A stretch of DNA of 64,000 nt from Pollutimonas sp035515055 (GTDB taxonomy: Bacteria; Pseudomonadota; Gammaproteobacteria; Burkholderiales; Burkholderiaceae_B). The position numbers were made by a program, and so were the translations under genes. The notes under the pieces are model-generated. The model was not told the origin of the DNA. It saw nothing but the letters and a program-made list of their open reading frames with translations, and did no database searches. The stretch spans positions 1-64,000 of the forward strand of contig DATJBV010000009.1 in the NCBI GenBank assembly GCA_035515055.1, given 5' to 3'. Of this stretch, positions 50,042 through 61,258 are shown piece by piece (position 1 is the first letter of the stretch; the number at the start of each line of letters is the position of its first letter).

Positions 50042-50853
50042 CCCAATTGCTTGCCATCACCGACCATGAGTTCACTCAATTTCAGGCCATGCTTTCGCGC
50101 ATTGCGGGCATCAGCCTGTCCGCGGCAAAGAAGTCGCTGGTCAGCGGACGTTTGGCGAAGCGGCTGCAAGCGTGCCAGGTGCAGTCTTACGGCCAATATT
50201 TCGAATTGCTGAATAGCGGCAAGCATGAGAATGAACTCCAGGTTGCGGTTGATCTGCTCACAACCAATGAAACGTATTTCTTCCGTGAGCCCAAGCACTT
50301 CGATATCCTGCGCGACCGGATTCTTCCGCAACGCAGGCCCGGCAGCCCCTTCAGGGTCTGGAGCGCGGCGTGTTCCTCCGGCGAAGAGCCCTACAGTATC
50401 GCCATGTTGCTGGCCGACCAGTTGGGTCGGGGCGGCTGGGAGATACTGGCATCGGATATCAGCACGCGCGTATTGACTAAGGCGCGCAGCGGGCACTATT
50501 CCACTGACCGCAGCAGCCACATACCGCGCGACTACCTGCATCGGTATTGTCTCAAGGGCATTGGGTCGCAGGATGGCACCTTCCTGGTGGAAAAAGCGTT
50601 GCGCACCAAGGTGGCTTTCCGCCAAGTCAACCTTAACGAAACGCTTCCATCGGTCGGCCAGTTCGATGTCATATTCCTGCGCAATGTGATGATCTATTTC
50701 AGTTTGGAAACCAAGCGCCAAGTGGTTGCACGGCTGGTCGAGACACTCAAGCCGGGCGGCTATCTTATCGTCGGGCATTCCGAAAGCCTGAACGCCATCA
50801 ACGACGCGCTTGAGACGGTTATGCCGTCGGTGTATCGCAAGCAAACGGGATGA
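50038..50853 (+). CDS. cheR: Chemotaxis protein methyltransferase CheR
   Basis: A SAM-dependent glutamate methyltransferase of 271 residues that modifies chemoreceptors. The N-terminal CheR helical domain (about 5-60) is followed by NETYFFREPKHFD, the SAM motif VWSAACSSGEEPYSIAMLL and FDVIFLRNVMIYFS. It starts with GTG overlapping the cheW stop and ends in the cheD start (ATGA). The two receptors lack the C-terminal NWETF tether, so tethering may not be used. Confidence 0.94.
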   Translation: MTQLLAITDHEFTQFQAMLSRIAGISLSAAKKSLVSGRLAKRLQACQVQSYGQYFELLNSGKHENELQVAVDLLTTNETYFFREPKHFDILRDRILPQRRPGSPFRVWSAACSSGEEPYSIAMLLADQLGRGGWEILASDISTRVLTKARSGHYSTDRSSHIPRDYLHRYCLKGIGSQDGTFLVEKALRTKVAFRQVNLNETLPSVGQFDVIFLRNVMIYFSLETKRQVVARLVETLKPGGYLIVGHSESLNAINDALETVMPSVYRKQTG

Positions 50854-51389
50854 AGACGCCCGCCCACGTCGTCGATATTTTCCTGCAGCCTGGCGAATGG
50901 TACTTCGGCGACAGGGACACGCGGATACGTACGGTCCTGGGATCATGCGTTTCCCTGACAGCCTGGCACCCCAAGCTGAAGATTGGTTGCATGTGCCACT
51001 ATATGTTGCCCAGTCGCGGCAAGAACAAGGCATTGACGCTCGACGGGCGCTATGCCGACGAGGCGCTGGCCTTGCTGGCGCGCGAGATGCGGGCAGCCGG
51101 AACCGAACCGCGGGATTACCAGATCAAGCTCTTCGGCGGCGGGCACATGTTCAGCGGCCAGGTTTGCCTCAAGAACCAGTCACATGTGTCGTATCGGAAT
51201 ACCGAGGCGGCGAGGGCATTGACCGCCCAGTATGGGCTGAGCATCGCGGCGGAAAACATGGGCGGTGTCGGCCACCGCAATATCATATTCGACGTCTGGA
51301 GCGGTGACGTATGGGTGAAGCACCATCAGGGCGCCACGCCGGACCAGTGCGGGCGCTGCGATGTGAGGCAGCAATGCGGGCTAAGATAA
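50850..51389 (+). CDS. cheD: Chemoreceptor glutamine deamidase CheD
   Basis: A deamidase of 179 residues that converts receptor glutamines to glutamates. The catalytic Cys33 (TVLGSCVSLTAW) and His50 (CMCHYMLPSR) are present, and KLFGGGHMF and AENMGGVGHRNIIF are conserved CheD blocks. The C-terminal DQCGRCDVRQQCG is cysteine-rich and may bind metal. The cheB gene begins 16 bases before its stop. E. coli lacks CheD; Bacillus-type and many proteobacterial systems have it. Confidence 0.94.
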   Translation: MKTPAHVVDIFLQPGEWYFGDRDTRIRTVLGSCVSLTAWHPKLKIGCMCHYMLPSRGKNKALTLDGRYADEALALLAREMRAAGTEPRDYQIKLFGGGHMFSGQVCLKNQSHVSYRNTEAARALTAQYGLSIAAENMGGVGHRNIIFDVWSGDVWVKHHQGATPDQCGRCDVRQQCGLR

Positions 51390-52423
51390 ACGTCCTCATC
51401 GTGGACGATTCAGCGGTGGTGCGCCAGGTGTTGACCGCCGTCCTGAAACAGGACGCCGGCATTGACGTGGTCGGTGCCGTGGCCGACCCCATCTTCGCCA
51501 TGCAGCGCATGAAGAAGCTGTGGCCGGACGTTATCGTTCTGGACGTGGAAATGCCGCGCATGGATGGCATCACCTTCCTAAAAAAAATCATGGCGGAGCG
51601 GCCGACCGCGGTCGTGATCTGCTCGTCGCTGACGCAGAAGGGCGCGGAAACGTCGATGCAGGCGCTTGCCGCCGGCGCGGTCGGCGTCGTCGCCAAACCG
51701 GGCATAGGCGGGCGCCGGTCCAACATGGAAGATGCGGCCGGCGATCTGCTGCATGCCGTGAAGGCGGCCGGCCTGGCCAATATGAAGCCGCGCAGCGCCG
51801 CGAGTGCGCCGGCGGTTTCGCCGCCAGCGGGCGCCATGGCGCGGACCACGCAGCACGTTGTCGCGATCGGAACGTCCACGGGGGGTACGCAAGCCTTGGA
51901 AGTGGTGCTCACCGGCTTGCCCCAGATGGTCACCGGCATCGTCATCGTCCAGCACATGCCCGAGAAATTCACGGCCATGTTCGCCCAGCGGCTGAACGAC
52001 ATCTGCGCAATCGAGGTTCGCGAGGCGAAGGATGGAGATCGTGTCATGCCTGGGTTGGCCCTCATCGCCCCCGGCGGTCGGCATATGTCTCTTGCACGCA
52101 ACGGCTCGCAATACCACGTAAGCGTTGTCGACGGCCCTTTGGTCAATCGTCACCGGCCGTCGGTGGACGTGCTGTTCCGGTCGGTGGCGCGTTGCGCCGG
52201 CAAGAACGCCGTAGGCGTCATCATGACCGGGATGGGCGATGATGGCGCTCGCGGCTTGAAGGAGATGCGCGATGCCGGTGCGCGCACGTTCGCGCAGGAC
52301 GAAGCCAGTTGCGTCGTGTACGGAATGCCCAAGGAAGCGGTGAAAGTCAATGCCGTGGACATCAGTTTGCCCCTGTCCGACATTGCTCATGCCATACTTA
52401 CGCATGCACCGGTTACCATATAA
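51374..52423 (+). CDS. cheB: Chemotaxis response regulator / methylesterase CheB
   Basis: A receiver-methylesterase of 349 residues that removes receptor methyl groups. The receiver phosphoacceptor is Asp57 (VIVLDVEMPRMDG). The catalytic domain has the Ser in AIGTSTGGTQAL, the His in IVQHMPEKFTAM and the Asp in MTGMGDDGARG. I chose ATG 51374 (MRAKINVLIVDDS), with GAGG upstream, over the in-frame ATG at 51311 that lies within cheD. It ends the chemotaxis core operon, 32 bases before the c-di-GMP gene. Confidence 0.94.
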   Translation: MRAKINVLIVDDSAVVRQVLTAVLKQDAGIDVVGAVADPIFAMQRMKKLWPDVIVLDVEMPRMDGITFLKKIMAERPTAVVICSSLTQKGAETSMQALAAGAVGVVAKPGIGGRRSNMEDAAGDLLHAVKAAGLANMKPRSAASAPAVSPPAGAMARTTQHVVAIGTSTGGTQALEVVLTGLPQMVTGIVIVQHMPEKFTAMFAQRLNDICAIEVREAKDGDRVMPGLALIAPGGRHMSLARNGSQYHVSVVDGPLVNRHRPSVDVLFRSVARCAGKNAVGVIMTGMGDDGARGLKEMRDAGARTFAQDEASCVVYGMPKEAVKVNAVDISLPLSDIAHAILTHAPVTI

Positions 52424-52455
52424 GAATCGATGTAACGAAATCGTAAAGGAAGCGA

Positions 52456-54978
52456 ATGGAAACGACACCGCCAATAAATAGCCCGACAGGTCCGCGCCTG
52501 TCAGAATGGCGGCCGTTATCAAAGCGTTTCTGGATACTTTCTTCCGTCGTTGCCGTGCTGGCCATTGGAATGGCCGCGGTGTTGGCCACTCCATTTCCCA
52601 ACCAGGCGTTGCCCGCAACTTACCTGGCGGTACATACCGCCATGGAGATCTTCGCGGTCATCGTTGCCGCGATGATTTTTTCGGTGGGCTGGCATAGTTT
52701 CAATGGTGACATGCCGCGCAGCATCGTCATCTTGTCGTCGGCGTTCCTGGGTGTGGCCTTGCTGGACTTGGGCCATTTGCTGTCGGTGTCCGGAATGCCG
52801 GACTTCATCACCCCAAGCTCCGTCCAGAAGGGCATCGAATTCTGGCTGGCCGCGCGTTTCCTGGCGGCAGCGGCTTTGGTGACCGTCGCACTGCTTCCCC
52901 GGTTTCGATCTGAAACCTTGCGCAGGCCAAGCACTAGCATCGCAGCGGTTCTCACCATTACGGCCATAGTTTACTGGCTGGTCCTATTTCAGCCGGGGAC
53001 CCTGCCGGCAACCTTTGTCGAAGGCCAGGGCCTGACGCAATTCAAGGTGGCGGTCGAATACCTTCTGACCGTCATGTACCTGCTGGCTGCCTTGCTACTA
53101 TTGCCCAGGGCGGTGCGCACTCGGCGGCGCAAGACGTCATACCTGACCGCGTCCGCCGCCATCATGGCCATGAGCGAAGTGTTTTTCAGCGTTTATACCC
53201 ATGGCAACGATGTTTATCATGCACTCGGCCATGTTTACAAAATGCTTGCCTACGGCTTCCTGTATTGGGCGATCTTCGTCGATGCAATGGAAGAGCCATA
53301 CAAGCGCTTGAAACGATCGGAGCAGTCGCTCGCGCAAAGCGAGCACAAGTTCCGCTCCCTGCTGGAAGTGGCCCCCGACGCCATGCTCTTGATCGACCCG
53401 GCAGGAAACGTGTCGATGATGAACGCTATGGCCGAAGAGGTTTTTCGCGGCAACCGCGACGCCGTTGTCGGCCTTGCCGCCGAAACCCTCATTCCGCGCT
53501 GGGAAGGCGATCAGCAATTGCCTGAAATCATGTGCCAACGCATGCAAGGCGGATGGTTCCCAGCGGAAGTCAACTGGGGCGAACTCAAGACCGATGCCGG
53601 CGTGACCAGTATTGCCGTCGTGCGCGATATTTCCGAACGCAATCGCCTGCAGCAACTGCTCGTCGACCAACTGACGCATGATGCGCTCACCGGCTTGCCC
53701 AATCGCCAGCTTATTGTCGGCAAGCTCGAAGAAGCGCTGGCTCATGCTCGTTTCAGCCAGTCAATGGTGGCAGTGCTTTTCGTCGACATCGACTTCTTCA
53801 AGAAAATCAACGATACGTTCGGGCACACTAGCGGCGACGAGGTGTTGCGTGAATGCGTGAATCGCCTGAGCAATGTGCTGCCCAGCGGCGATACGCTGGC
53901 CCGCCAGGGCGGCGACGAATTCCTGGTCTTGCAGAAAGATATCAAGTCGGGACACGAGGCGGCCGTACTGGCCGACAAGTTGCTGTCGTGCTTGCGCGAT
54001 CCTTTCCATATCCAAGGCCAGGAAGTGTTTCTCGGCGCCAGTATCGGCATCACGCTGTTTCCCGATGACGATACCGACGAAGAGGGACTGCTGCATCGGG
54101 CGCATGTGGCAATGAGCAGCGTCAAGAAAGACATGCGCAACGCGTATCGTTTCTATACGTCCGACATGGACGAGAACTTGCGCGATCGCCTCGAGATGGA
54201 AAGCTATCTGCATCACTCAATAAAGAATAACGAACTGCTGTTGCATTATCAGCCCAAGGTTACGTTCAGCACTGGCGTCATGGTCGGCGTCGAGGCGCTC
54301 GTCCGTTGGCATCATCCCGTCTTGGGCCTGGTGCCGCCGGGGCGATTCATCCCGCTGGCGGAAGAGTGCGGCCTGATCGGATCCATCGGCATGTGGGTGC
54401 TGAAAGAAGCGTGCAACCAAGCTCAGGAATGGCGGCGCCAGGGCTTGCCGCCCATACGCGTGTCGGTCAATCTGTCGGCGCGCCAGTTCCAGGAAGCAAC
54501 ACTGGCCACTCAAGTGGCACAGGTGCTGGCGCAAACCGGCCTCGACCCCGCATGCCTGGAACTCGAAATCACCGAAGGCACGGTCATGCAGGACACCAAG
54601 GCCGCTATTGCCGCGTTGCAGGCATTGAAACGGCTGGGCGTCGCGCTGTCGATCGACGACTTCGGCACGGGTTATTCGTCGTTGAGCTACCTGAAGCAGT
54701 TTCCCATAGACGTCTTGAAGATAGACCGGTCATTTGTGCAGAACGTGACGCACGACCAAAACGATGCCGCCATTACCCGCGCCATTGTGGCCCTGGCTCA
54801 CGGGCTGGACCTGGCGGTTATTGCCGAAGGCGTCGAGACGCTGGAACAGGCTAATTTCTTGAAGCTGAACGGCTGCGACGAGATGCAGGGTTTTTATTTC
54901 AGCCGTCCGGTGCCGGCAGACCAGCTTGCAAGCATCTTGCGCGCGAAACCGGTTAGCCATTACGTTGCGGCGCACTAG
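52456..54978 (+). CDS. MASE3-PAS-GGDEF-EAL cyclic di-GMP protein
   Basis: A bifunctional-type c-di-GMP enzyme of 840 residues. The N-terminal seven-helix MASE3-like sensor (about 25-280) is followed by a PAS domain (about 295-400). The GGDEF domain carries an intact GGDEF at 485-489, so cyclase activity is possible. The EAL domain has EAL at 613-615 and DDFGTGYSSLSYLKQFP and VIAEGVETLEQA, so phosphodiesterase activity is also possible. No RxxD inhibition site stands at the expected place before GGDEF. GGAAGCGA lies upstream of the ATG. It follows cheB in the same direction and may set the output of the chemotaxis-like pathway. Confidence 0.92.
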   Translation: METTPPINSPTGPRLSEWRPLSKRFWILSSVVAVLAIGMAAVLATPFPNQALPATYLAVHTAMEIFAVIVAAMIFSVGWHSFNGDMPRSIVILSSAFLGVALLDLGHLLSVSGMPDFITPSSVQKGIEFWLAARFLAAAALVTVALLPRFRSETLRRPSTSIAAVLTITAIVYWLVLFQPGTLPATFVEGQGLTQFKVAVEYLLTVMYLLAALLLLPRAVRTRRRKTSYLTASAAIMAMSEVFFSVYTHGNDVYHALGHVYKMLAYGFLYWAIFVDAMEEPYKRLKRSEQSLAQSEHKFRSLLEVAPDAMLLIDPAGNVSMMNAMAEEVFRGNRDAVVGLAAETLIPRWEGDQQLPEIMCQRMQGGWFPAEVNWGELKTDAGVTSIAVVRDISERNRLQQLLVDQLTHDALTGLPNRQLIVGKLEEALAHARFSQSMVAVLFVDIDFFKKINDTFGHTSGDEVLRECVNRLSNVLPSGDTLARQGGDEFLVLQKDIKSGHEAAVLADKLLSCLRDPFHIQGQEVFLGASIGITLFPDDDTDEEGLLHRAHVAMSSVKKDMRNAYRFYTSDMDENLRDRLEMESYLHHSIKNNELLLHYQPKVTFSTGVMVGVEALVRWHHPVLGLVPPGRFIPLAEECGLIGSIGMWVLKEACNQAQEWRRQGLPPIRVSVNLSARQFQEATLATQVAQVLAQTGLDPACLELEITEGTVMQDTKAAIAALQALKRLGVALSIDDFGTGYSSLSYLKQFPIDVLKIDRSFVQNVTHDQNDAAITRAIVALAHGLDLAVIAEGVETLEQANFLKLNGCDEMQGFYFSRPVPADQLASILRAKPVSHYVAAH

Positions 54979-54993
54979 GGCGCCATATTTGGT

Positions 54994-55593
54994 CTAGCCG
55001 CAGGTAATAAGCCCCGGGCGGTCGGCATCCGCAAGAATTTGCCCGACGCGCTGCTGCCACGCCTGCCCAAACCGCAGGCGTTCATCGGCGGTGGCCGACC
55101 CGGCCATCACGCGGTGCAGGGCGGGCATCAGGTCGGGTGACGCCGGCACCACGGCGGCATGGAAGTCGACTCCGCATTTGGCGCCGGTGTCGTTACGCTG
55201 GAACTCCAGTTCCGTTTCGATGGGCGCATTGAAAACAAGCCGGTCGCGGCGATCGAATTTGCCCGCCAGGCCTTTGAAGCCGTTGTCGGTGGTGCCGCCC
55301 GTAATGAAGCCGACGACATTGGCGATGACACCGGTAACGCCGTTGACTTGATCGTCGCGAAAGCGCACCGTAATGTCACCGCGTTGCGGTACATCGTCGC
55401 CGTACAAATGCTTGAGCGCCTTTAGCGTCATAAGGTAAGCCCCGGCAACGGTGGGGCACGAGTGGCCGGCAAGTTTCACGACGTCGGTATATGAGTATTC
55501 GATGAGTCCGTCCTGGGCGGCGCCAAGAAACTGGGCCAACGGATCCTGCATGGTGATGCGCTGGGCGGTGTCGAAGAAAGAGGGAAAGGACAT
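54994..55593 (-). CDS. FmdE-like protein
   Basis: A 199-residue protein of the FmdE family (formylmethanofuran dehydrogenase subunit E-like). The key block VVKLAGHSCPTVAGAYLMTLKAL carries His44 and Cys46, the metal-site residues of the fold. FITGGTTDNGFKGLAGKF follows. It lacks the C-terminal zinc-ribbon of archaeal FmdE. Methanogenesis is not implied; bacterial members are linked to metal or molybdenum enzyme maturation only by context. The start is ATG 55593 (MSFPSFFDT) with AGGAA upstream; the in-frame reading beyond it overlaps acnA. It is divergent from acnA across 183 bases. Confidence 0.8.
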   Translation of the reverse strand: MSFPSFFDTAQRITMQDPLAQFLGAAQDGLIEYSYTDVVKLAGHSCPTVAGAYLMTLKALKHLYGDDVPQRGDITVRFRDDQVNGVTGVIANVVGFITGGTTDNGFKGLAGKFDRRDRLVFNAPIETELEFQRNDTGAKCGVDFHAAVVPASPDLMPALHRVMAGSATADERLRFGQAWQQRVGQILADADRPGLITCG

Positions 55594-55721
55594 GATGGGT
55601 TCCTGGCTGGTTTGAATGGCAGGGAAAGCGTTGCGAACGGTTCCAGCCAATATAGCGCCCGAGTCCGCCGATCGCCGGATAGCCCTGAGTGCCATTGTGG
55701 GCAAATCAGTTTGCGCATGAT

Positions 55722-55739
55722 ATGGTAGGTGCTTACCAT
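55722..55739. promoter_or_regulatory. Near-palindrome upstream of acnA
   Basis: ATGGTAGG-TG-CTTACCAT forms eight-base arms with one mismatch, 38 bases upstream of the acnA start codon in the divergent acnA/FmdE-like intergenic region. It could be a regulator site or a transcript hairpin. No matching regulator gene is adjacent. Confidence 0.3.
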
Positions 55740-55776
55740 CGCAACGGTGGGATGTTGACTTGCTCAGGAGCGCGCC

Positions 55777-58584
<2,808 letters not shown>

Positions 58585-58672
58585 CCGTTCCTCATGCCGG
58601 CGGGGGTGCCTGCGCGCCTCTGCTCGCGCGGCAAGGGCTAAAATGGCGCTTTCTTAGCGGCAGGATGGCCAC

Positions 58673-58885
58673 GTGAGCACAGAAGATCGACTGATCAATA
58701 TCGAAATCAAGGTTATCGCCCAGGACGACCTCACCCAGGAGCTCAGCCGCCTGGTGTATCAGCAGCAAAAACAAATCGATGAGCTTCGCGCCCTCTGCAT
58801 GGCACTGGTCAAGCGGCTGGGGCAGGCCGATGACGATGGCGTCGGCGCCGACAGCTACACGCACGAAAAGCCGCCACATTATTAA
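58673..58885 (+). CDS. slyX: SlyX family protein
   Basis: A coiled-coil protein of 70 residues. IEIKVIAQDDLTQELSRLVYQQQKQIDELRALCMALVKRL (about 10-50) gives the SlyX heptads, and the end YTHEKPPHY is the conserved SlyX C-terminus. The start is GTG 58673. Its function is unknown. It is followed after 12 bases by the MFS gene. Confidence 0.9.
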   Translation: MSTEDRLINIEIKVIAQDDLTQELSRLVYQQQKQIDELRALCMALVKRLGQADDDGVGADSYTHEKPPHY

Positions 58886-58897
58886 GCTGAAGCCCTG

Positions 58898-60319
58898 ATG
58901 CACACCAAACCCGCAGCACCATGGTCCGACCTCCTGCGGGGCCGCAACGGACTGCGGTCGCTGGCCTTGGCCGGTGGCGTCGCCCTGCATGCCGTCAACG
59001 TCTATATCGTTACGACTATCCTGCCGTCCGTCGTGCACGATATCGGCGGACTGGAATTCTACGCATGGAACACCACCTTGTTCGTGGTTGCATCCATCCT
59101 GGGTTCGGCCCTCTCGCCCAAGGCGCTGGGCGCTTTGGGCGCTCGTAATGGCTTTCTCTTCGCCATTCTTGTGTTTTCTCTGGGCACGATCGCCTGCGCC
59201 CTGGCGCCCAGCATGCCGTGGTTACTGCTTGGCCGCAGCGCCCAGGGGGCGGGGGGCGGCTTATTATTGGGCCTGTCGTATTCATCTGTGCGCATCGTGT
59301 TTGAAGAACGATTGTGGTCGCGCGCCATGGTGCTGGTGTCCAGCATGTGGGGAGTCGCAACCTTGGCCGGCCCTGCCATCGGCGGCATATTTGCCCAAGG
59401 CGGCCACTGGCGGTGGGCCTTCTGGTCGGTGTTGCCTATTGCAGCCGGCTTGACGTGGCTCGTTTACACGCAAGTCAGTCCCAAGCTGCCCGTCGGCTCC
59501 AGACGCGTCGAGGCGCCATTGGGGAAAATTTCAATCTTGGCGATGTCGGTTCTTCTTGTGTCGCTGGCCAGCCTGTCCGCATCGTTGGCCTGGAATGTAG
59601 CCGGGATAGTTGCGGGCCTGCTATTGACCGCGCTGGTCGCGTGGGCCGATAACCGCGCGCGGGTCCGCCTGTTTCCCACAGGCTCGTACTCGTTCAAGAC
59701 GCCGCTGGGCAGTTTGTATGCGTGCATTTGTCTTCTCAGCATCGGCGTAACGACCGAGATCTATGTGCCCTATTTCCTGCAGGTAATACACGGCAAGTCA
59801 CCCTTGATCGCCGGCTATTGGACGGCGTTGATGTCGGCAGGCTGGACGGCAGGGTCGTTCCTGAGTTCCGGACGGTCCTTGGCAACAACCAACCGCCTGA
59901 TCAAGGCGGGGCCGGTGGTGTCCGCGATTTCGCTGCTTCTACTGGCCGCGCTTATGCCGCTATCGGACTGGAATGGGGGCGGCAACGGCATGGTCGTCGC
60001 CTTGGTGTGTGTCGGCGTGGGTGTCGGGCTATGCTGGCCGAATTTGCTTACGCGTGTCTTTAAATCGGCGCCGACGGGTCAGGAGACCATTGCGTCGTCC
60101 GCCATTACCACGCTGCAGCTATACGCCATGGCCATGGGCGCGAGCTTGGCGGGAATGGTCACCAATGCGGCTGGCTTTCTGCAGCCTGGAGGCATCGTGG
60201 GCGCGCAGCAAGCCGCTATTGCGCTTTTTGCGCTCTTTGCGTGCGCCCCCGGTCTGGCGGTTTTCATCAGCGGCGGCGCGCGCCGCGCCGGCGGCATCGT
60301 TGAAAAAAAAGCCGCCTGA
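58898..60319 (+). CDS. MFS transporter (DHA2-like drug exporter family)
   Basis: A membrane transporter of 473 residues with about 12-14 predicted helices. The opening GVALHAVNVYIVTTILPSVVHDIGGLEFYAWNTTLFVVASILGSAL is the DHA2-type first two helices. GRSAQGAGGGLLLGLSYS is the motif around helix 4, and GVATLAGPAIGGIFAQGGHWRWAFW is the antiporter-type motif C region. It is likely a proton-driven exporter, but the substrate is unknown. Its last codons (KKAA) coincide with a terminator for the convergent aldo/keto reductase gene. Confidence 0.88.
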   Translation: MHTKPAAPWSDLLRGRNGLRSLALAGGVALHAVNVYIVTTILPSVVHDIGGLEFYAWNTTLFVVASILGSALSPKALGALGARNGFLFAILVFSLGTIACALAPSMPWLLLGRSAQGAGGGLLLGLSYSSVRIVFEERLWSRAMVLVSSMWGVATLAGPAIGGIFAQGGHWRWAFWSVLPIAAGLTWLVYTQVSPKLPVGSRRVEAPLGKISILAMSVLLVSLASLSASLAWNVAGIVAGLLLTALVAWADNRARVRLFPTGSYSFKTPLGSLYACICLLSIGVTTEIYVPYFLQVIHGKSPLIAGYWTALMSAGWTAGSFLSSGRSLATTNRLIKAGPVVSAISLLLLAALMPLSDWNGGGNGMVVALVCVGVGVGLCWPNLLTRVFKSAPTGQETIASSAITTLQLYAMAMGASLAGMVTNAAGFLQPGGIVGAQQAAIALFALFACAPGLAVFISGGARRAGGIVEKKAA

Positions 60320-60327
60320 CTGGCGGC
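60303..60327 (-). terminator. Rho-independent terminator of the aldo/keto reductase gene
   Basis: On the minus strand GCCGCC-AGTCA-GGCGGC forms a perfect 6-bp stem, directly followed by eight T. It lies eight bases past the end of the aldo/keto reductase gene. The eight A on the plus strand and the first arm encode the last residues of the MFS protein, so the terminator overlaps the coding end. Confidence 0.85.
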
Positions 60328-60334
60328 ATACCTG

Positions 60335-61183
60335 CTATTTAGGCTGTTTTGGCAGTCGAAACAATTCCGGATCGGGTCCGATACGGCCATTTTCGCGGTC
60401 CAGCGCGGCAATCGCGGTCATGTCGTCGTCGTCGAGCATGAAGTCGAATACCTGAAGGTTCTGCCGCAGCCGGTCTGGGCTAACCGTCTTTGGAATCACC
60501 ATATTGCCCAGCTGGACATGCCACCTGAGGATGATTTGCGCCATTGAGCGATTATGTTTCTGGGCGAGGGCCGCCAGGACAGGCTCGTCCCACAGCTGCC
60601 CCTGCCCCAGCGGGCTCCAGGATTCGGTAACTATGTCTTGCTGGGCATGGAAGTCGCGAAGTTGCCGTTGTTGGAAGCGCGGATGCAGCTCGATCTGGTT
60701 TACGACGGGCAATACGCCGGTTTCGTCGAGCAGCAGTTCCAGGTGGTTGATATTGAAGTTGCAAACACCTATGGATTTCGCACAACCCTCGTCGCGCAAC
60801 TGGATCATGCTTTCCCATGCCTCGATGAAGCGCCCGACCTTGGGCACGGGCCAGTGGATCAGGTACATGTCGACGTAGTCCAGGCCCAGCTTCTCGAGGC
60901 TTTCGTGGCAAGCGGCCAGGGTGCTGTCATGGCCGTGACTGTCGTTCCAGAGTTTGGTGGCTATGAAAATGTCTTCCCGCTTGATCGCGGACTGCGCGAT
61001 GGCGCGCCCTACGCCCGCTTCGTTTCCGTAGATGGCTGCGGTGTCGATAGAACGATAGCCGGCGTCCAGAGCCGTTGCGACAACGGAAGTGGCGGTATCA
61101 TCGTCCACTTGCCACAAGCCCAATCCTATTCGGGGCGCGCTACGGCCATCGTGAAACGATACGTTGTTGCGGGTGTCTGCCAT
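60335..61183 (-). CDS. Aldo/keto reductase (AKR family, DkgA-like)
   Basis: An NADPH-dependent reductase of 282 residues with a TIM-barrel fold. The catalytic tetrad is visible: Asp47 (YRSIDTAAIYGNE), Tyr52, Lys77 (IATKLWND) and His110 (MYLIHWPVP). VNQIELHPRFQQ and IPKTVSPDRLRQNL are standard NADP-binding blocks. The sequence resembles 2,5-diketo-D-gluconate reductases, which act broadly on aldehydes and ketones. It is divergent from panB across 75 bases. A clear terminator follows its stop. Confidence 0.92.
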   Translation of the reverse strand: MADTRNNVSFHDGRSAPRIGLGLWQVDDDTATSVVATALDAGYRSIDTAAIYGNEAGVGRAIAQSAIKREDIFIATKLWNDSHGHDSTLAACHESLEKLGLDYVDMYLIHWPVPKVGRFIEAWESMIQLRDEGCAKSIGVCNFNINHLELLLDETGVLPVVNQIELHPRFQQRQLRDFHAQQDIVTESWSPLGQGQLWDEPVLAALAQKHNRSMAQIILRWHVQLGNMVIPKTVSPDRLRQNLQVFDFMLDDDDMTAIAALDRENGRIGPDPELFRLPKQPK

Positions 61184-61258
61184 AGTGGCCTCCGTGCTAA
61201 GTTGTCCTTTCTACATACCGATCGATTATACGGGTCCGGTTTTACAGGAGAAAATGAA

